64,000 bases of DNA, from assembly GCF_000953715.1 (NCBI RefSeq), contig NZ_LN824141.1, positions 1,428,501 through 1,492,500 on the forward strand, written 5' to 3'. The notes below the pieces were generated by a model. It was not told the origin of the DNA. It saw only the letters and a list, made by a program, of their open reading frames with translations, and searched no databases. Origin of the DNA: Defluviitoga tunisiensis (GTDB taxonomy: Bacteria > Thermotogota > Thermotogae > Petrotogales > Petrotogaceae). Position 1 is the stretch's first letter; the number at the start of each line of letters is the position of its first letter. Positions 17,093-26,835 of the stretch are shown here, piece after piece. A program made the position numbers and the translations under genes.

Positions 17093-20000
17093 CTATTTCT
17101 CGAGTTTAATGTTTCCAAAGTTTACTGTACTTTGATAGTTGTTACCGGTTGGATCATTCCAAGTGAGTATTCCTGCTCTTCTGCCAGATGCACTTGCATC
17201 GTTTACTTGAACGTCAAATCCTATCACTTCTCCGCCAGATGGTGCAATTGTCTTCCAAGAAATAGCGGCTTCAATTATGTATCCACCATCTATTTCTTTG
17301 GTTGCTGTTTTGAAGTTTACTGCAGAGGCACCTGTACCAAAGGATTGTTCATTAACAAAGTTAACTCTATATTGTGCATCGTCTAATTCGTAGAATCCTG
17401 TTTTGTTGTTATTTTCATCGATGAAAATTTCCACAGAATCTTGTTCCCAAGGATCTGAATGATCTTTGTTTAAAACCGGATCAGATACTGTAGCAAGAAC
17501 GTAAAGTGCTTTTTCATCCCATAAGACTTTGAAATCTGCTTTAGCGTTTTGAAGGCTTCCAGAAACAACTGTTTGGGTTGAATAGGTTTCTGCTATTTTC
17601 CAAATATCATCTATTTCCCCGTCAATAATTGGAGTTCCGTATTTTGCAGTTCCCACAGCAGCTGCTTCTAAAACAAGAGTGCCATAATTTGCTGTAATTT
17701 CTTTTTGTTGGTTTGTAGTGTCACTCCAACTGTATATTTTGTTTCCATCTATTATTGCTATATCAAAACCTATTGATGAATCTTTTTCAAATTTTTGAGG
17801 GAGAATAATCGAGCATTCAAAATTATATTTTTTATATCCAGGGCTGACAAAATGATTAATTTCGATTTCATCTGGTTTATTTGTTTCGACTGTCCAATCA
17901 GTTCTAATAATTGCCCAAACATCGTCATCTTGTAAGTAAGGAGTCTTGGCGTTGTTAGGATCAATGAAAATTGCTATTCCATCTTGTGGATCCTTCGTTT
18001 CATCTTGCACATCTCCGTAAATGAATAGTGTATTTTCGTTCCATATCACTCTAGCGTTTAATCTTTCCTTTCCTTGTTCATCGAAGATTTGTATAGGTAT
18101 TGAAAACAAATAAGAATCATCCAACATTCCAAAAGGTATCGCAGTGCCTTGAGCTATGGAACTTTTTTTTGGGAGAATGGGCAATACTGTTGGTTCTACT
18201 ATTCCCCAATAGGAATATTTTGCTTGATAGTCTTTGTCAAATAGTAATGGCCAATCATTTCTGTTCTGATTTTTCCATGAATAATCATCTTTTAGGCCCC
18301 AGAAAGTTACGCTCGTTATAACGTCATCATACTTTTTTAACAGTGTAAATAGTTCTTTGTACACATATCCTTGTTCCACAAGAGATTCATAAGGAGGAGC
18401 ATCATAGTTAGAAGATTGATCTTTATAAATGCTCATATCTAATTCAGTTATATGAATTTCTATACCTGGAATTGAACTAAATAACTCGATAGCTTCTTCA
18501 ACCTGACGTAAATCTGTTCCCACTCCTATATGCATTTGCATGCCAATACCATCAATAGGAATTCCTCTTGCTTTGAAATCAGAAACGAGGTTGTAAATAA
18601 AATCTCTCTTTTTTGGTTCATAAGTATTGTAGTCATTATAAAATAATTTTGCATTAGGATCTGCTTCATGTGCAAACTTGAAAGCATATTCAATATATTC
18701 AGGTCCGATAATGTCATACCATAATGTTCTTCTTAATCCATCGGGTTGATTTGGATCAATTGCTTCATTGACTACATCCCAAGCTTGAATTTTCCCAGAA
18801 AAATGGCCAACAACATCTTTTATATATTTTTCCATGCGTTTAAGAAGAACTTCTCTTGAGACTAAGTTTCCATTAGTATCTTTGAAAAACCAATCTGGTG
18901 TCTGATTGTGCCATAGTAATGTATGACCTCTTACGTCAAAATTTTTCGATTGAGCAAAACTAATATACTCATCGGCAACAGAAAACTTATAGCTATTTAG
19001 ATCAACCAAAAGACTTTCTGGTTTCATTTCGTTTTCTGCGGTAATACTATTAAAATGTTTTTCAACCATTTTCATTTCAAGCGGATTAGAGAGTACTTTG
19101 TAAGGAACAGCAACACCTATTTTAAAGTTGTCACCATAAATTTCATATAAATCGGGTATTTCCCATTCTGGTTCAAACAAAGGAATAGTCTTATCAATTA
19201 GTACAAAATCATCAAGATAAAATGCTAATGTATTATTTGGTGATTCAACATAAAAGAGCATTTCTTTAATTGTTTCTCCAGACTTTACAGTATAGGATCC
19301 TCCAATTTGCGTCCATTTATTAGAAGGTATAGTTCTTTGCCAGACGATTGTATCATAGTGAGATTGATCATCCGAAGCATATTTTCTTTGCATAGTTAAA
19401 GTTACTTGCTGATCTTGTCCGGTTTCTTGGTAAACCCAGACTTCAATTTCGTAACTTTTGCCCGGTATTAGCATGTCTTTAAGATCGATCTGAGCTCCGT
19501 GCCAGTTACTTTGTCTTTCAGTTACATATAATGAGTATTTTCCACTGTGCGCTATTTTATCAGTTGAAGTTATAGAAACGGGATCTCCTCTAGATTGCCA
19601 GTTTTCAATTCCTTTTTCAAATGTTGATTTCAATATAATATCTGTCCTTGGGACTTTGTTAACTCCGAGAACTTTAAAATCATCTAAGTAATATGTAAAA
19701 TCTGCTTTTAAAGGAGTTATTATTATCAAAGAGAAATTATTAACTGGTTCTTTGAGATCGAATTTGAAGGTTCCTGTTATTTCTTTCCAAAAATTAGGAA
19801 CTACAACCTTTTCAGATATGTTTACAAAACGTTCCCCCGTTGCATCATTTATACAAGCAACAATCCTAAAGAGTTGTGGAGAATTGGAGGTTTGATAGAC
19901 GGGAGCATAAACAGTGAATTCAGTTCCATCAAATATTTTCCAATCATTTGTGAAATCTATCTCAGGACCTTCCCAACCAGCTTTTCTGTTTTCTATCTTT

Positions 20001-20221
20001 AATGAGTAGTTACCTTCAAACGTGAAGTCTTGAGATACATTGAGTAAAATATTTTCTCCTCTTGGATTAATTTTTACGTCAGAATTTTCAAAATCAATAA
20101 GAAATTCATAATCTAATGGGGAGATAACTTTATCTCCGGTTTGGACGGATAAACCAGTAGAAAAACCAATTGTCAGTAGTCCTAAACCAATTAACAACAA
20201 AGGAATTATTGCATTTTTCAT
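17093..20221 (-). CDS. xynA: Secreted multidomain endo-1,4-beta-xylanase (CBM22-CBM22-GH10-CBM9-CBM9)
   Basis: Extracellular xylan backbone cleavage. 1042 residues: signal peptide about 1-25, two CBM22-like modules (about 30-190 and 195-345), GH10 catalytic domain about 357-677, two CBM9 modules to the C-terminus. GH10 acid/base Glu is in AWDVVNEA (about residue 484) and the nucleophile Glu in HITELDMS (about 592); [10 protein letters not shown] is present too. This architecture and length match Thermotoga XynA, which is held at the cell envelope. ATG at 20221 follows AAGGAGG. It sits between the transporter binding protein and the uronic acid genes. Confidence 0.96.
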   Translation of the reverse strand: MKNAIIPLLLIGLGLLTIGFSTGLSVQTGDKVISPLDYEFLIDFENSDVKINPRGENILLNVSQDFTFEGNYSLKIENRKAGWEGPEIDFTNDWKIFDGTEFTVYAPVYQTSNSPQLFRIVACINDATGERFVNISEKVVVPNFWKEITGTFKFDLKEPVNNFSLIIITPLKADFTYYLDDFKVLGVNKVPRTDIILKSTFEKGIENWQSRGDPVSITSTDKIAHSGKYSLYVTERQSNWHGAQIDLKDMLIPGKSYEIEVWVYQETGQDQQVTLTMQRKYASDDQSHYDTIVWQRTIPSNKWTQIGGSYTVKSGETIKEMLFYVESPNNTLAFYLDDFVLIDKTIPLFEPEWEIPDLYEIYGDNFKIGVAVPYKVLSNPLEMKMVEKHFNSITAENEMKPESLLVDLNSYKFSVADEYISFAQSKNFDVRGHTLLWHNQTPDWFFKDTNGNLVSREVLLKRMEKYIKDVVGHFSGKIQAWDVVNEAIDPNQPDGLRRTLWYDIIGPEYIEYAFKFAHEADPNAKLFYNDYNTYEPKKRDFIYNLVSDFKARGIPIDGIGMQMHIGVGTDLRQVEEAIELFSSIPGIEIHITELDMSIYKDQSSNYDAPPYESLVEQGYVYKELFTLLKKYDDVITSVTFWGLKDDYSWKNQNRNDWPLLFDKDYQAKYSYWGIVEPTVLPILPKKSSIAQGTAIPFGMLDDSYLFSIPIQIFDEQGKERLNARVIWNENTLFIYGDVQDETKDPQDGIAIFIDPNNAKTPYLQDDDVWAIIRTDWTVETNKPDEIEINHFVSPGYKKYNFECSIILPQKFEKDSSIGFDIAIIDGNKIYSWSDTTNQQKEITANYGTLVLEAAAVGTAKYGTPIIDGEIDDIWKIAETYSTQTVVSGSLQNAKADFKVLWDEKALYVLATVSDPVLNKDHSDPWEQDSVEIFIDENNNKTGFYELDDAQYRVNFVNEQSFGTGASAVNFKTATKEIDGGYIIEAAISWKTIAPSGGEVIGFDVQVNDASASGRRAGILTWNDPTGNNYQSTVNFGNIKLEK

Positions 20222-20258
20222 TTTATTACCTCCTTACATAATAGTAAATTGCATAGTA

Positions 20259-20290
20259 TTTCCCCAACCTTTAAAATAAGGTTGGGGAAA
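20259..20290 (-). terminator. Intercistronic hairpin between binding-protein gene and xynA
   Basis: 13-bp perfect stem (TTTCCCCAACCTT/AAGGTTGGGGAAA) with a 6-base loop, just after the stop at 20297. On the minus strand it is followed by TACTATGC, not a T run. Probably partial termination or mRNA 3' protection favouring the binding protein. Confidence 0.6.
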
Positions 20291-20296
20291 ACAATA

Positions 20297-22270
20297 TCAC
20301 TGAATAAAGAATTGCATAGGCATAGCGTTCAAAGGTGATCTTAAAATATCATCCGTTACAAGTTCTTTAGGAACATTCTTAAAATTATTTTTTACTATTG
20401 CTGGCGCTATGTCTTCTCCTACAGTTCCTATCATCCATATGTTTTCACTATGAATCTTTGTCACTTCTTTCATAAGTTCTTTTATTTCTTCATCATCTGT
20501 TGTTACTTGGATTTGTAACCATAGATCTACCAAATCAATGACCGCCTCTGGAGGCACAATGGCATCTTCTGGAATTTTGTCTCCACTCATATAAGCTTTA
20601 ATCCAAGTTGTCCAACCTATGTACCAGGATTCAGAAATATTTGAAGCACCTGGAATCAAATTATATGGTTCAGCTAAGGGTTGAGCAGCCCTATCCATTT
20701 GCCATACTTGCCCGTCAAATTCATGGGCGTCCTTTCTAGAGTCGAAAAGATCTCTGTTAATTGTGTCTACTTCAATTTGAATACCCAGATCGTTTTTCCA
20801 GTATTCGCGTATTATGGTCCAAATATCCGTGTGTGGCTGTCCAGCTACTTGTACAGAGAATTGTAAAGGTTTTCCATCTGGTCTGAGTCTGTTTTGCTTT
20901 TTTGAATCCCATTTGAGTTCCATTTCATCAAGAAGTTCGTTAGCTCGTTTTGGATCGTATTCTGCATATGCTCTTTCCCATTCAGGGTCATAATAAGCTG
21001 AACCGCTGACTAAAGAAGCTTGTCGAGGTTTAGCCAATCCAGAAAAAATAATTTCGTTGATTTCTTCTCTGTTTATTCCTAGAGATAATGCTTGTCTGAA
21101 TCTTACATCACTAAATATTTCTTGTAATACAGGATCTTCATGGTCAAAAGTGTTCAACATTAATTGACTAGCAGAACCATTAGCGGCAATCCAATTGTAG
21201 ATTTGGTAATCAGCTTTATCAGCATTCATTGCTAGTAATGTGTAGTTACCTGCACCTGCTCCTAAGGTCCCAATATGCCTAAATTGCATATCGATTTCTC
21301 CAGCAATCGCTTTTAACATAATTATTTCATCATCCATAACATATTCATGACGAACAGTGTCGATATATGGTAATTGGTTGCCTTCTATGTCAACAGCGAA
21401 GTAATATGGATTTCGTTCAAGAATATAATAAGAACCTGTTGGATCGGTTACAGGAACCCATGTAAACAAACTTGGTCGTTCTAGATTTCGTACAGGATCA
21501 TCTTTGTCATTGAAAACATCTACCCACGTGAAGTACATTTTTTCTTTTTCTTTATCGATTATTTTTTGAATTTCCTCCATAGGTGTATAATCTGGGTGGA
21601 ATTGTTTTAAGTAATGTTTTGGGGCTCCTACAAAACCTTGACTGTAAGCAACTTGGAGCAAAAACAATCCATATGGTTCAGCAAACTCGAATTTAACTGT
21701 ATAATCGTCTATCTTTTCTATTTTTGCCCTTTTACCTCCTACAATGTACCAAGCTGGTTTGGAAGCAGTCAGTTCATCATTTCCAACTATGTCGTTTGCC
21801 CAAAAAATTAAGTCATCCGCTGAATATGGATGTCCATCAGACCATTTCATTCCTTCTCTTAGATGGAAAATGTAAATTTTTCCGTCATCTGAAACATCCC
21901 AACTTTTTGCTACACCAGGTAAAAATTTTCCTCCTTCAGAGTCCCAATATACTAAATGGGGTTCATTTATTTTATAAACGCCCCATTGATCTGAAGGACC
22001 TTTCCAAACCCTTCTCCATGTACCGCCGAATTTTCCTACTTCATCTTCAGGAACAATTACCAGAGGTTCTTTTGGAAGCCTTTCCTCAATTGGTGGGAGC
22101 TCTCCCTTTTTTACTTTTTCAGCAAGAACAGGCGATTCTTTGAATTGAGTGATTTTATTGCCTGTAGCTTTGTAATATTCTTCAGGTGTTCCATATGCGT
22201 CCCATCCAAACAGTGTTCCTAGAAAGAGGAAAACCAACAATAAATAAATTACCACTTTCTTACTTTTCAT
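20297..22270 (-). CDS. Xylo-oligosaccharide-binding protein, ABC transporter family 5 (SBP_bac_5)
   Basis: 657 residues with an N-terminal signal peptide ending near LFGWDAYG. Family-5 hallmarks: LAKSWDVSDDGKIYIFHLREGMKWSDGHPYSADDLIF-type segment near residues 120-160 and SDVRFRQALSLGINREEINEI near 385-405. Family-5 proteins were named for peptides, but in Thermotogales several bind plant oligosaccharides, and this one lies directly between opp-type genes and xynA, as in the Thermotoga TM0056-TM0061 region. Xylo-oligosaccharide binding is therefore likely but inferred. ATG at 22270 follows GGGAGGTGG. Confidence 0.85.
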   Translation of the reverse strand: MKSKKVVIYLLLVFLFLGTLFGWDAYGTPEEYYKATGNKITQFKESPVLAEKVKKGELPPIEERLPKEPLVIVPEDEVGKFGGTWRRVWKGPSDQWGVYKINEPHLVYWDSEGGKFLPGVAKSWDVSDDGKIYIFHLREGMKWSDGHPYSADDLIFWANDIVGNDELTASKPAWYIVGGKRAKIEKIDDYTVKFEFAEPYGLFLLQVAYSQGFVGAPKHYLKQFHPDYTPMEEIQKIIDKEKEKMYFTWVDVFNDKDDPVRNLERPSLFTWVPVTDPTGSYYILERNPYYFAVDIEGNQLPYIDTVRHEYVMDDEIIMLKAIAGEIDMQFRHIGTLGAGAGNYTLLAMNADKADYQIYNWIAANGSASQLMLNTFDHEDPVLQEIFSDVRFRQALSLGINREEINEIIFSGLAKPRQASLVSGSAYYDPEWERAYAEYDPKRANELLDEMELKWDSKKQNRLRPDGKPLQFSVQVAGQPHTDIWTIIREYWKNDLGIQIEVDTINRDLFDSRKDAHEFDGQVWQMDRAAQPLAEPYNLIPGASNISESWYIGWTTWIKAYMSGDKIPEDAIVPPEAVIDLVDLWLQIQVTTDDEEIKELMKEVTKIHSENIWMIGTVGEDIAPAIVKNNFKNVPKELVTDDILRSPLNAMPMQFFIQ

Positions 22271-22351
22271 AATACCACCTCCCGTGAAATTGAAACAATC
22301 TTAAAATATTTTAAATGTGATTATTCGTTTAGAATATATAATATATATATC

Positions 22352-23377
22352 TTATACTAGTGTAATTCCATTGAGCTTTAGCTCAGATGAACGATGACAA
22401 GCAACTAAATGTTCGCTTTCAACTGAACTATAAATATTCAATTTAGGGTATTCTTTTTTACATATATTTATAGCATAGGGGCATCTTGGATGAAAATAGC
22501 ATCCTTCCGGAGGATTTGCAGGATCTGGAACTTCTCCTTCTAAAGGTTTTAGTTGATCGGCTCTTATATTTGGATCAGGTTTGGGTACGGCTTCTAGTAA
22601 TTTTTCTGTATATGGATGCTTAGGTTGTTGAAAAAGTGTTTCAGTATCCGCTATTTCAACAATTTTTCCTAAATACATAACTGCAACTCTATCACTTATG
22701 TGTTGAACAACACTTAGGTCATGAGAAATAAATAGATAAGTAAGATTTAATTGTTCTTGAAGATCCATTAAGAGATTTAAAATTTGAGATCTAATGGAAA
22801 CATCTAAAGCTGCAACTGGTTCATCACAAACAACAAGTTTTGGTTTCAATGCCAATGCTCTTGCAATGACTATTCTTTGCCTTTGACCGCCACTAAAGGC
22901 ATGAGGATACCTAATCAAATATTCCCTTCTTAAACCGACCATATCCATTAATTCTTCAACTATTGATTCAAGTTCTTTTCCTTTAGCAATTTTATTAACA
23001 AATAAAGGTTCTCCAATTATATCTTTAACTTTCATTCGAGGATTTAAAGATGTAAACGGATTTTGAAAGATCATTTGAATATTTTTTCTTAGATTTTTTA
23101 ACTGGTTTTTCGGTAATTTTGCAATGTTGACAAATTCATCATTAAGATTCATGAAAATATCTCCTTCATCGGGATTTAGAGCACGCAAAATAGTTTTGGC
23201 TATTGTTGTTTTTCCACATCCTGATTCTCCAACTAATCCTAATGTCTCGCCTTCATTTATATAAAAACTAACATCATCAACAGCTTTTACATAACCGGAA
23301 ATTTTTCCGAATACACCCCTTTTAATTGGAAAATATTTTTTTAAATTAGTAACTTCTAAAATTTTTTTATCTTTCAT
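22352..23377 (-). CDS. Oligosaccharide/oligopeptide ABC transporter ATPase (OppF-like)
   Basis: About 341 residues. Walker A GESGCGKTT near 50, signature FSGGQRQRI near 155, Walker B KLVVCDEP, followed by the OppF/DppF C-terminal oligo_HPN segment with Cys residues (GCYFHPRCPYA), which often holds an iron-sulfur cluster. The ATG at 23377 is preferred to one at 23392, because the GGAGG at 23388-23392 lies eight bases upstream of it. The gene overlaps the OppD-like gene by 11 bases. Works with the neighbouring OppD-like ATPase as a heterodimer. Confidence 0.9.
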   Translation of the reverse strand: MKDKKILEVTNLKKYFPIKRGVFGKISGYVKAVDDVSFYINEGETLGLVGESGCGKTTIAKTILRALNPDEGDIFMNLNDEFVNIAKLPKNQLKNLRKNIQMIFQNPFTSLNPRMKVKDIIGEPLFVNKIAKGKELESIVEELMDMVGLRREYLIRYPHAFSGGQRQRIVIARALALKPKLVVCDEPVAALDVSIRSQILNLLMDLQEQLNLTYLFISHDLSVVQHISDRVAVMYLGKIVEIADTETLFQQPKHPYTEKLLEAVPKPDPNIRADQLKPLEGEVPDPANPPEGCYFHPRCPYAINICKKEYPKLNIYSSVESEHLVACHRSSELKLNGITLV

Positions 23378-24365
23378 CGTTGGTACCTCCATAAAGGAAA
23401 CATTTTACTTTATGATTTTCACTAATTTCAACAACTTTAGGTTGTTGCACATCACATAGCCCTTCCATGAATTTATTACATCTAGTATGAAATCTACAAC
23501 CTTTAGGTAAATTGTACGGATCAGGAACAACTCCGGAAATCGTTTCTAATCTAGTCTTTCTAACTCCATATTTAGGAATAGAATCTAAAAGAGCTTTAGT
23601 ATATGGGTGAAGTGGATTTTTGAACATTTCAAATACATCGGCTTCTTCGACAATATGTCCTAGATACATGACCGCAATTTTATCTGCCATCTGAGAAATA
23701 ACAGCCAGATCATGAGTGATAAAAATGATGGAGCTATGAAATTCTTTTTGAAGTTCTTTTATTAGATACAAAATTTGTGCCTGTATTGTAACATCTAAAG
23801 CAGTTGTTGGTTCGTCGGCTATAAGTATCTTAGGATTACATAATAAAGCCATGGCAATCATACTTCGTTGTAGCATTCCTCCTGATAGCTCAAAAGGATA
23901 AGCATCTATTATTTTTTTTGGATCAGGAATCTTCACTTTCTCTAACATCTCTAAGGCTTTTTCTTTGGCTAATTTTTCTGATATATTTTTATGCAAGGTA
24001 ATTGCTTCTACCATATGTTCTCCGATAGTGTAAACGGGAGAAAATGAAGCAGCCGGTTCTTGAAAAATCATAGAAATTTCGTTACCTCGTATTTGTCTTA
24101 TTTCTTCACCTTTCGAATTTAATTCTAAAATGTTTATTATTTTCTTGCCATTGTAAAATAAGACTTTTCCGTTACATTTAGCATTTCTTGGTAGAATTTG
24201 AAGTATAGATAAAGCAGTCACACTTTTACCACATCCGGACTCTCCAATAAGACCTAATATTTCATTACTTTTTAATGTAAAATTTATATTATCTAATACT
24301 TTAATTGATCCTTCAGTTAATTCAAATGATGTTTCAAGATTTATTACTTCTAAAACATTCTCCAT
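23367..24365 (-). CDS. Oligosaccharide/oligopeptide ABC transporter ATPase (OppD-like)
   Basis: 332 residues. Walker [10 protein letters not shown] near 38-46, Q-loop MIFQEP, signature LSGGMLQR, Walker [15 protein letters not shown], and the C-terminal Cys-rich [16 protein letters not shown] segment. ATG at 24365 follows AGGAGG. Lies between the OppC-like permease and the OppF-like ATPase, completing a binding protein, two permeases and two ATPases beside xynA. Confidence 0.9.
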   Translation of the reverse strand: MENVLEVINLETSFELTEGSIKVLDNINFTLKSNEILGLIGESGCGKSVTALSILQILPRNAKCNGKVLFYNGKKIINILELNSKGEEIRQIRGNEISMIFQEPAASFSPVYTIGEHMVEAITLHKNISEKLAKEKALEMLEKVKIPDPKKIIDAYPFELSGGMLQRSMIAMALLCNPKILIADEPTTALDVTIQAQILYLIKELQKEFHSSIIFITHDLAVISQMADKIAVMYLGHIVEEADVFEMFKNPLHPYTKALLDSIPKYGVRKTRLETISGVVPDPYNLPKGCRFHTRCNKFMEGLCDVQQPKVVEISENHKVKCFLYGGTNDER

Positions 24366-24386
24366 ATTAATCCTCCTAAAACTAAT

Positions 24387-25505
24387 TTAGATCTTGTATG
24401 GGTCTGCAGCATCTCTTAATCCATCACCAACGAAATTAAAGCAAAGAACGGTAATTATTACAAACATTGCCGGTAGCATTAGCCAAGGTTGTAAAGCTAC
24501 GGTTCTAACATTTTGTGCTTCTTGCAATAAGACGCCCCAGCTTATTGCTGGTGATTGTAATCCTAATCCTAAAAAACTCAAACCAGTTTCTCCAAGAATC
24601 ATCCCTGGAATAGAAAGGGTTATTGAAACTATCATATGACTGGTAAGAGAAGGTAACATATGTCTAAAAATAACTCTAGTTTGACGTGCTCCTGCCAATT
24701 GAGCAGCCACTACGAAATCTTCATTTTTAAGAATAATAAATTTACTTCTAATAACTCTTGCTAAATCTGTCCATCCAACTAAAGAGAGAATAACGGTTAT
24801 TGCAAAATATCTTTGAAGTTGAGTCATATATCTCGGGAGAGCTGCCGCAAGTGCCATCCATAAAGGAATTGTAGGAATACTTTTAATAATCTCAATTATT
24901 CTTTGAATAACAAAATCGACTGACCCTCCATAATATCCTGAAATTCCTCCGAGTACCGTTCCTATCAATAAACTTATCAATACTCCAACTAAACCTATGG
25001 TAGTTGAAATTCTTGTCCCAAAGATTATTCTAGATAAGACATCTCTTCCCATTCGATCAGTTCCAAATGGGAAAAAAACTCCATCTTCTACTCCAACAAA
25101 ATGAATGTTTGATTCCCATATTCCCCACAATTTATAGGGATCACCTTCTATAAAAAATTTTAAAGGATATATTTTTGATTCATCAGTAGTATAAATTCTT
25201 TGAAGAGTTTTAGGATCTCTAGTCATTTTATAACCATAAACATAAGGTTGAACAAGTTTTCCTTCTCTTATTATACGGATTCTTTGTGGAGGAGCATATA
25301 CATATGCAGAATTCAGTTTGTTAGGATTATACGGAGCAAAAAATTCACAAAAAATTCCTAAAGCATATAAAATTATTAGAATTATCATTCCTATAATTGC
25401 TAATTTGTTTTTCTTAAAACGCCACCATATAAGTTTTGCTTCTGAAGCATAATAAATTTTTTCTGCTTTCTCGTCCATTCTTTTATTTAATGAATTATTT
25501 TGCAT
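24387..25505 (-). CDS. Oligosaccharide ABC transporter permease (OppC-like)
   Basis: About 372 residues. One N-terminal membrane helix, a long extracytoplasmic insertion (about residues 60-165), then five further helices with the ABC permease EAA loop (AAQLAGARQTRVIFRHMLPS). The insertion with FGTDRMGRDVLSRI is typical of OppC/DppC. The ATG at 25505 is preferred over 25556 since GAGGTG lies nine bases upstream and the longer form would overlap the previous gene. Confidence 0.88.
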   Translation of the reverse strand: MQNNSLNKRMDEKAEKIYYASEAKLIWWRFKKNKLAIIGMIILIILYALGIFCEFFAPYNPNKLNSAYVYAPPQRIRIIREGKLVQPYVYGYKMTRDPKTLQRIYTTDESKIYPLKFFIEGDPYKLWGIWESNIHFVGVEDGVFFPFGTDRMGRDVLSRIIFGTRISTTIGLVGVLISLLIGTVLGGISGYYGGSVDFVIQRIIEIIKSIPTIPLWMALAAALPRYMTQLQRYFAITVILSLVGWTDLARVIRSKFIILKNEDFVVAAQLAGARQTRVIFRHMLPSLTSHMIVSITLSIPGMILGETGLSFLGLGLQSPAISWGVLLQEAQNVRTVALQPWLMLPAMFVIITVLCFNFVGDGLRDAADPYKI

Positions 25506-25521
25506 ATACAAATTCACCTCG

Positions 25522-26507
25522 TTATTCAAGTCTAGCTCTTGGGTCAGCCCACGCAAGTAATATATCCGAGACTACTGTCCCAATTACAGTAAATATGCTT
25601 AAAATTAGAACCAAACTACCTGCTAAATACATGTCTTGAGCTTTTAGAGAATCTAAAAGAAGGGTTCCAACTGTTGGGAGATTTAGTACAATTCCTGTAA
25701 CAACAACACCGGATATGATTCCGGGAATTGTCCACCCTGCAGTACTTAAAAAAGGTATCATAGCGACTCTTAAAGGATACTTCCAATAAACCTTCTTTTC
25801 GGGAACCCCTCTTGCTTTTGCAGCTGTGACATAAGGTTTATCTATTTCATCAAGTAGATTTCCTCTTAATACTCTGATAAGTCCGGCCATACTATCAGTT
25901 CCAGCAACTATGATTGGGATCCACAAATGTTGAAGAAGATTCAAAAATTTTCTTAAACTCCAAGAAGATAAAGCATATTCTGGAGAAAACAATCCGCCTA
26001 AGCTTACATTAAAAGCAGAAAACGCTATCCACATCAACACTAAAGCTAGAAGAAAGTTAGGTATAGATACTCCTAAATATCCTACAACAGTAAAAGCATA
26101 ATCGCCAATTGAATATTGATGTGTTCCAGAATAGACTCCTAATAAAAATCCGAAAGTCCAAGCGAAAACTGTTGAAAGAGTAGATATAAGTACTGTCCAC
26201 CACAATCGAGCTCCTAATAGATCACTAACAGGTTTTTGATAAAGCATTGAATACCCTAAGTCACCTTTTAGAAGGTTTCCTAACCACATAAAAAATCTAA
26301 TAACAACAGGCTTGTCTAAACCATATCGAGCTCTTAAAAGTTCTAAAGTTGCTTGATCAATTGTTTCACCACTTTGTTTTAAAGACATTTCATAAGAAGT
26401 TATAAAATCGCCTGGGGGTAATTCAATTATTACGAAAGATATAAGACAGATGATAAACAATAAAGGTATAGCAAAAAAAGCAATCTTTTTGTAATGTATT
26501 TAATCAA
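25522..26507 (-). CDS. Oligosaccharide ABC transporter permease (OppB-like), frame break near the start
   Basis: Inner-membrane permease with SFVIIELPPGDFITSY near the N-terminus, a membrane domain and the EAA loop (TAAKARGVPEKKVYWKYPLR). Uninterrupted reading begins only at ATG 26460, which loses the first membrane helix. A TTG at 26507 behind TGGAG gives IKYITK, then the frame breaks at an A5 run (26486-26490). One more A would join it to KIAFFAIPLLFIICLISF, a normal OppB start. It is a deletion, transcript slippage, or a homopolymer sequencing error. The rest is intact, 312 residues. Confidence 0.82.
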
Positions 26508-26583
26508 AAGTACCATCTCCAGATTCGGTATTTCATAATAAGAAAATAACTTTCTCTCAATTGGTAAAAAAATTAAATTTATT

Positions 26584-26612
26584 TTTATAATAATCAAATA
26601 TAAATATATCAA
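26584..26612 (-). promoter_or_regulatory. Promoter of the xylo-oligosaccharide transporter-xynA operon
   Basis: Minus strand -35 TTGATA (26607-26612), 17-base spacer, -10 TATAAA (26584-26589), about 77 bases before the OppB-like start. AATCAACTAA, the motif shared with the other xylan control regions, lies at 26646-26655. The 328-base gap 26508-26835 also holds the hairpin at 26798-26819 and otherwise nothing recognisable. Confidence 0.6.
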
Positions 26613-26797
26613 TTTTTACATTAGAAATCAAACTTTAGTTTTTCTAATCAACTAAGTTTAAACTTAAATAAGGAATTTATTTTTATTTATTGGCATTTTT
26701 CTAGCATTTTGAAAAGATAGTCTTTTTATACATTTATTATTTAGTGGATTTAATAAACCATTATTGCTTTATAGTTTTCGATTGAATTTTGATAGCG

Positions 26798-26819
26798 ATG
26801 CCCCCCATTGGGGGCATCC
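26798..26819 (-). terminator. Hairpin after the GH120 gene
   Basis: 9-bp perfect GC-rich stem (GATGCCCCC/GGGGGCATC) with a 4-base loop, 17 bases beyond the GH120 stop. No T run on either strand, so it may protect the 3' end or terminate weakly. It separates two transcription units. Confidence 0.55.
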
Positions 26820-26835
26820 ATTATATAGTAAAAAA

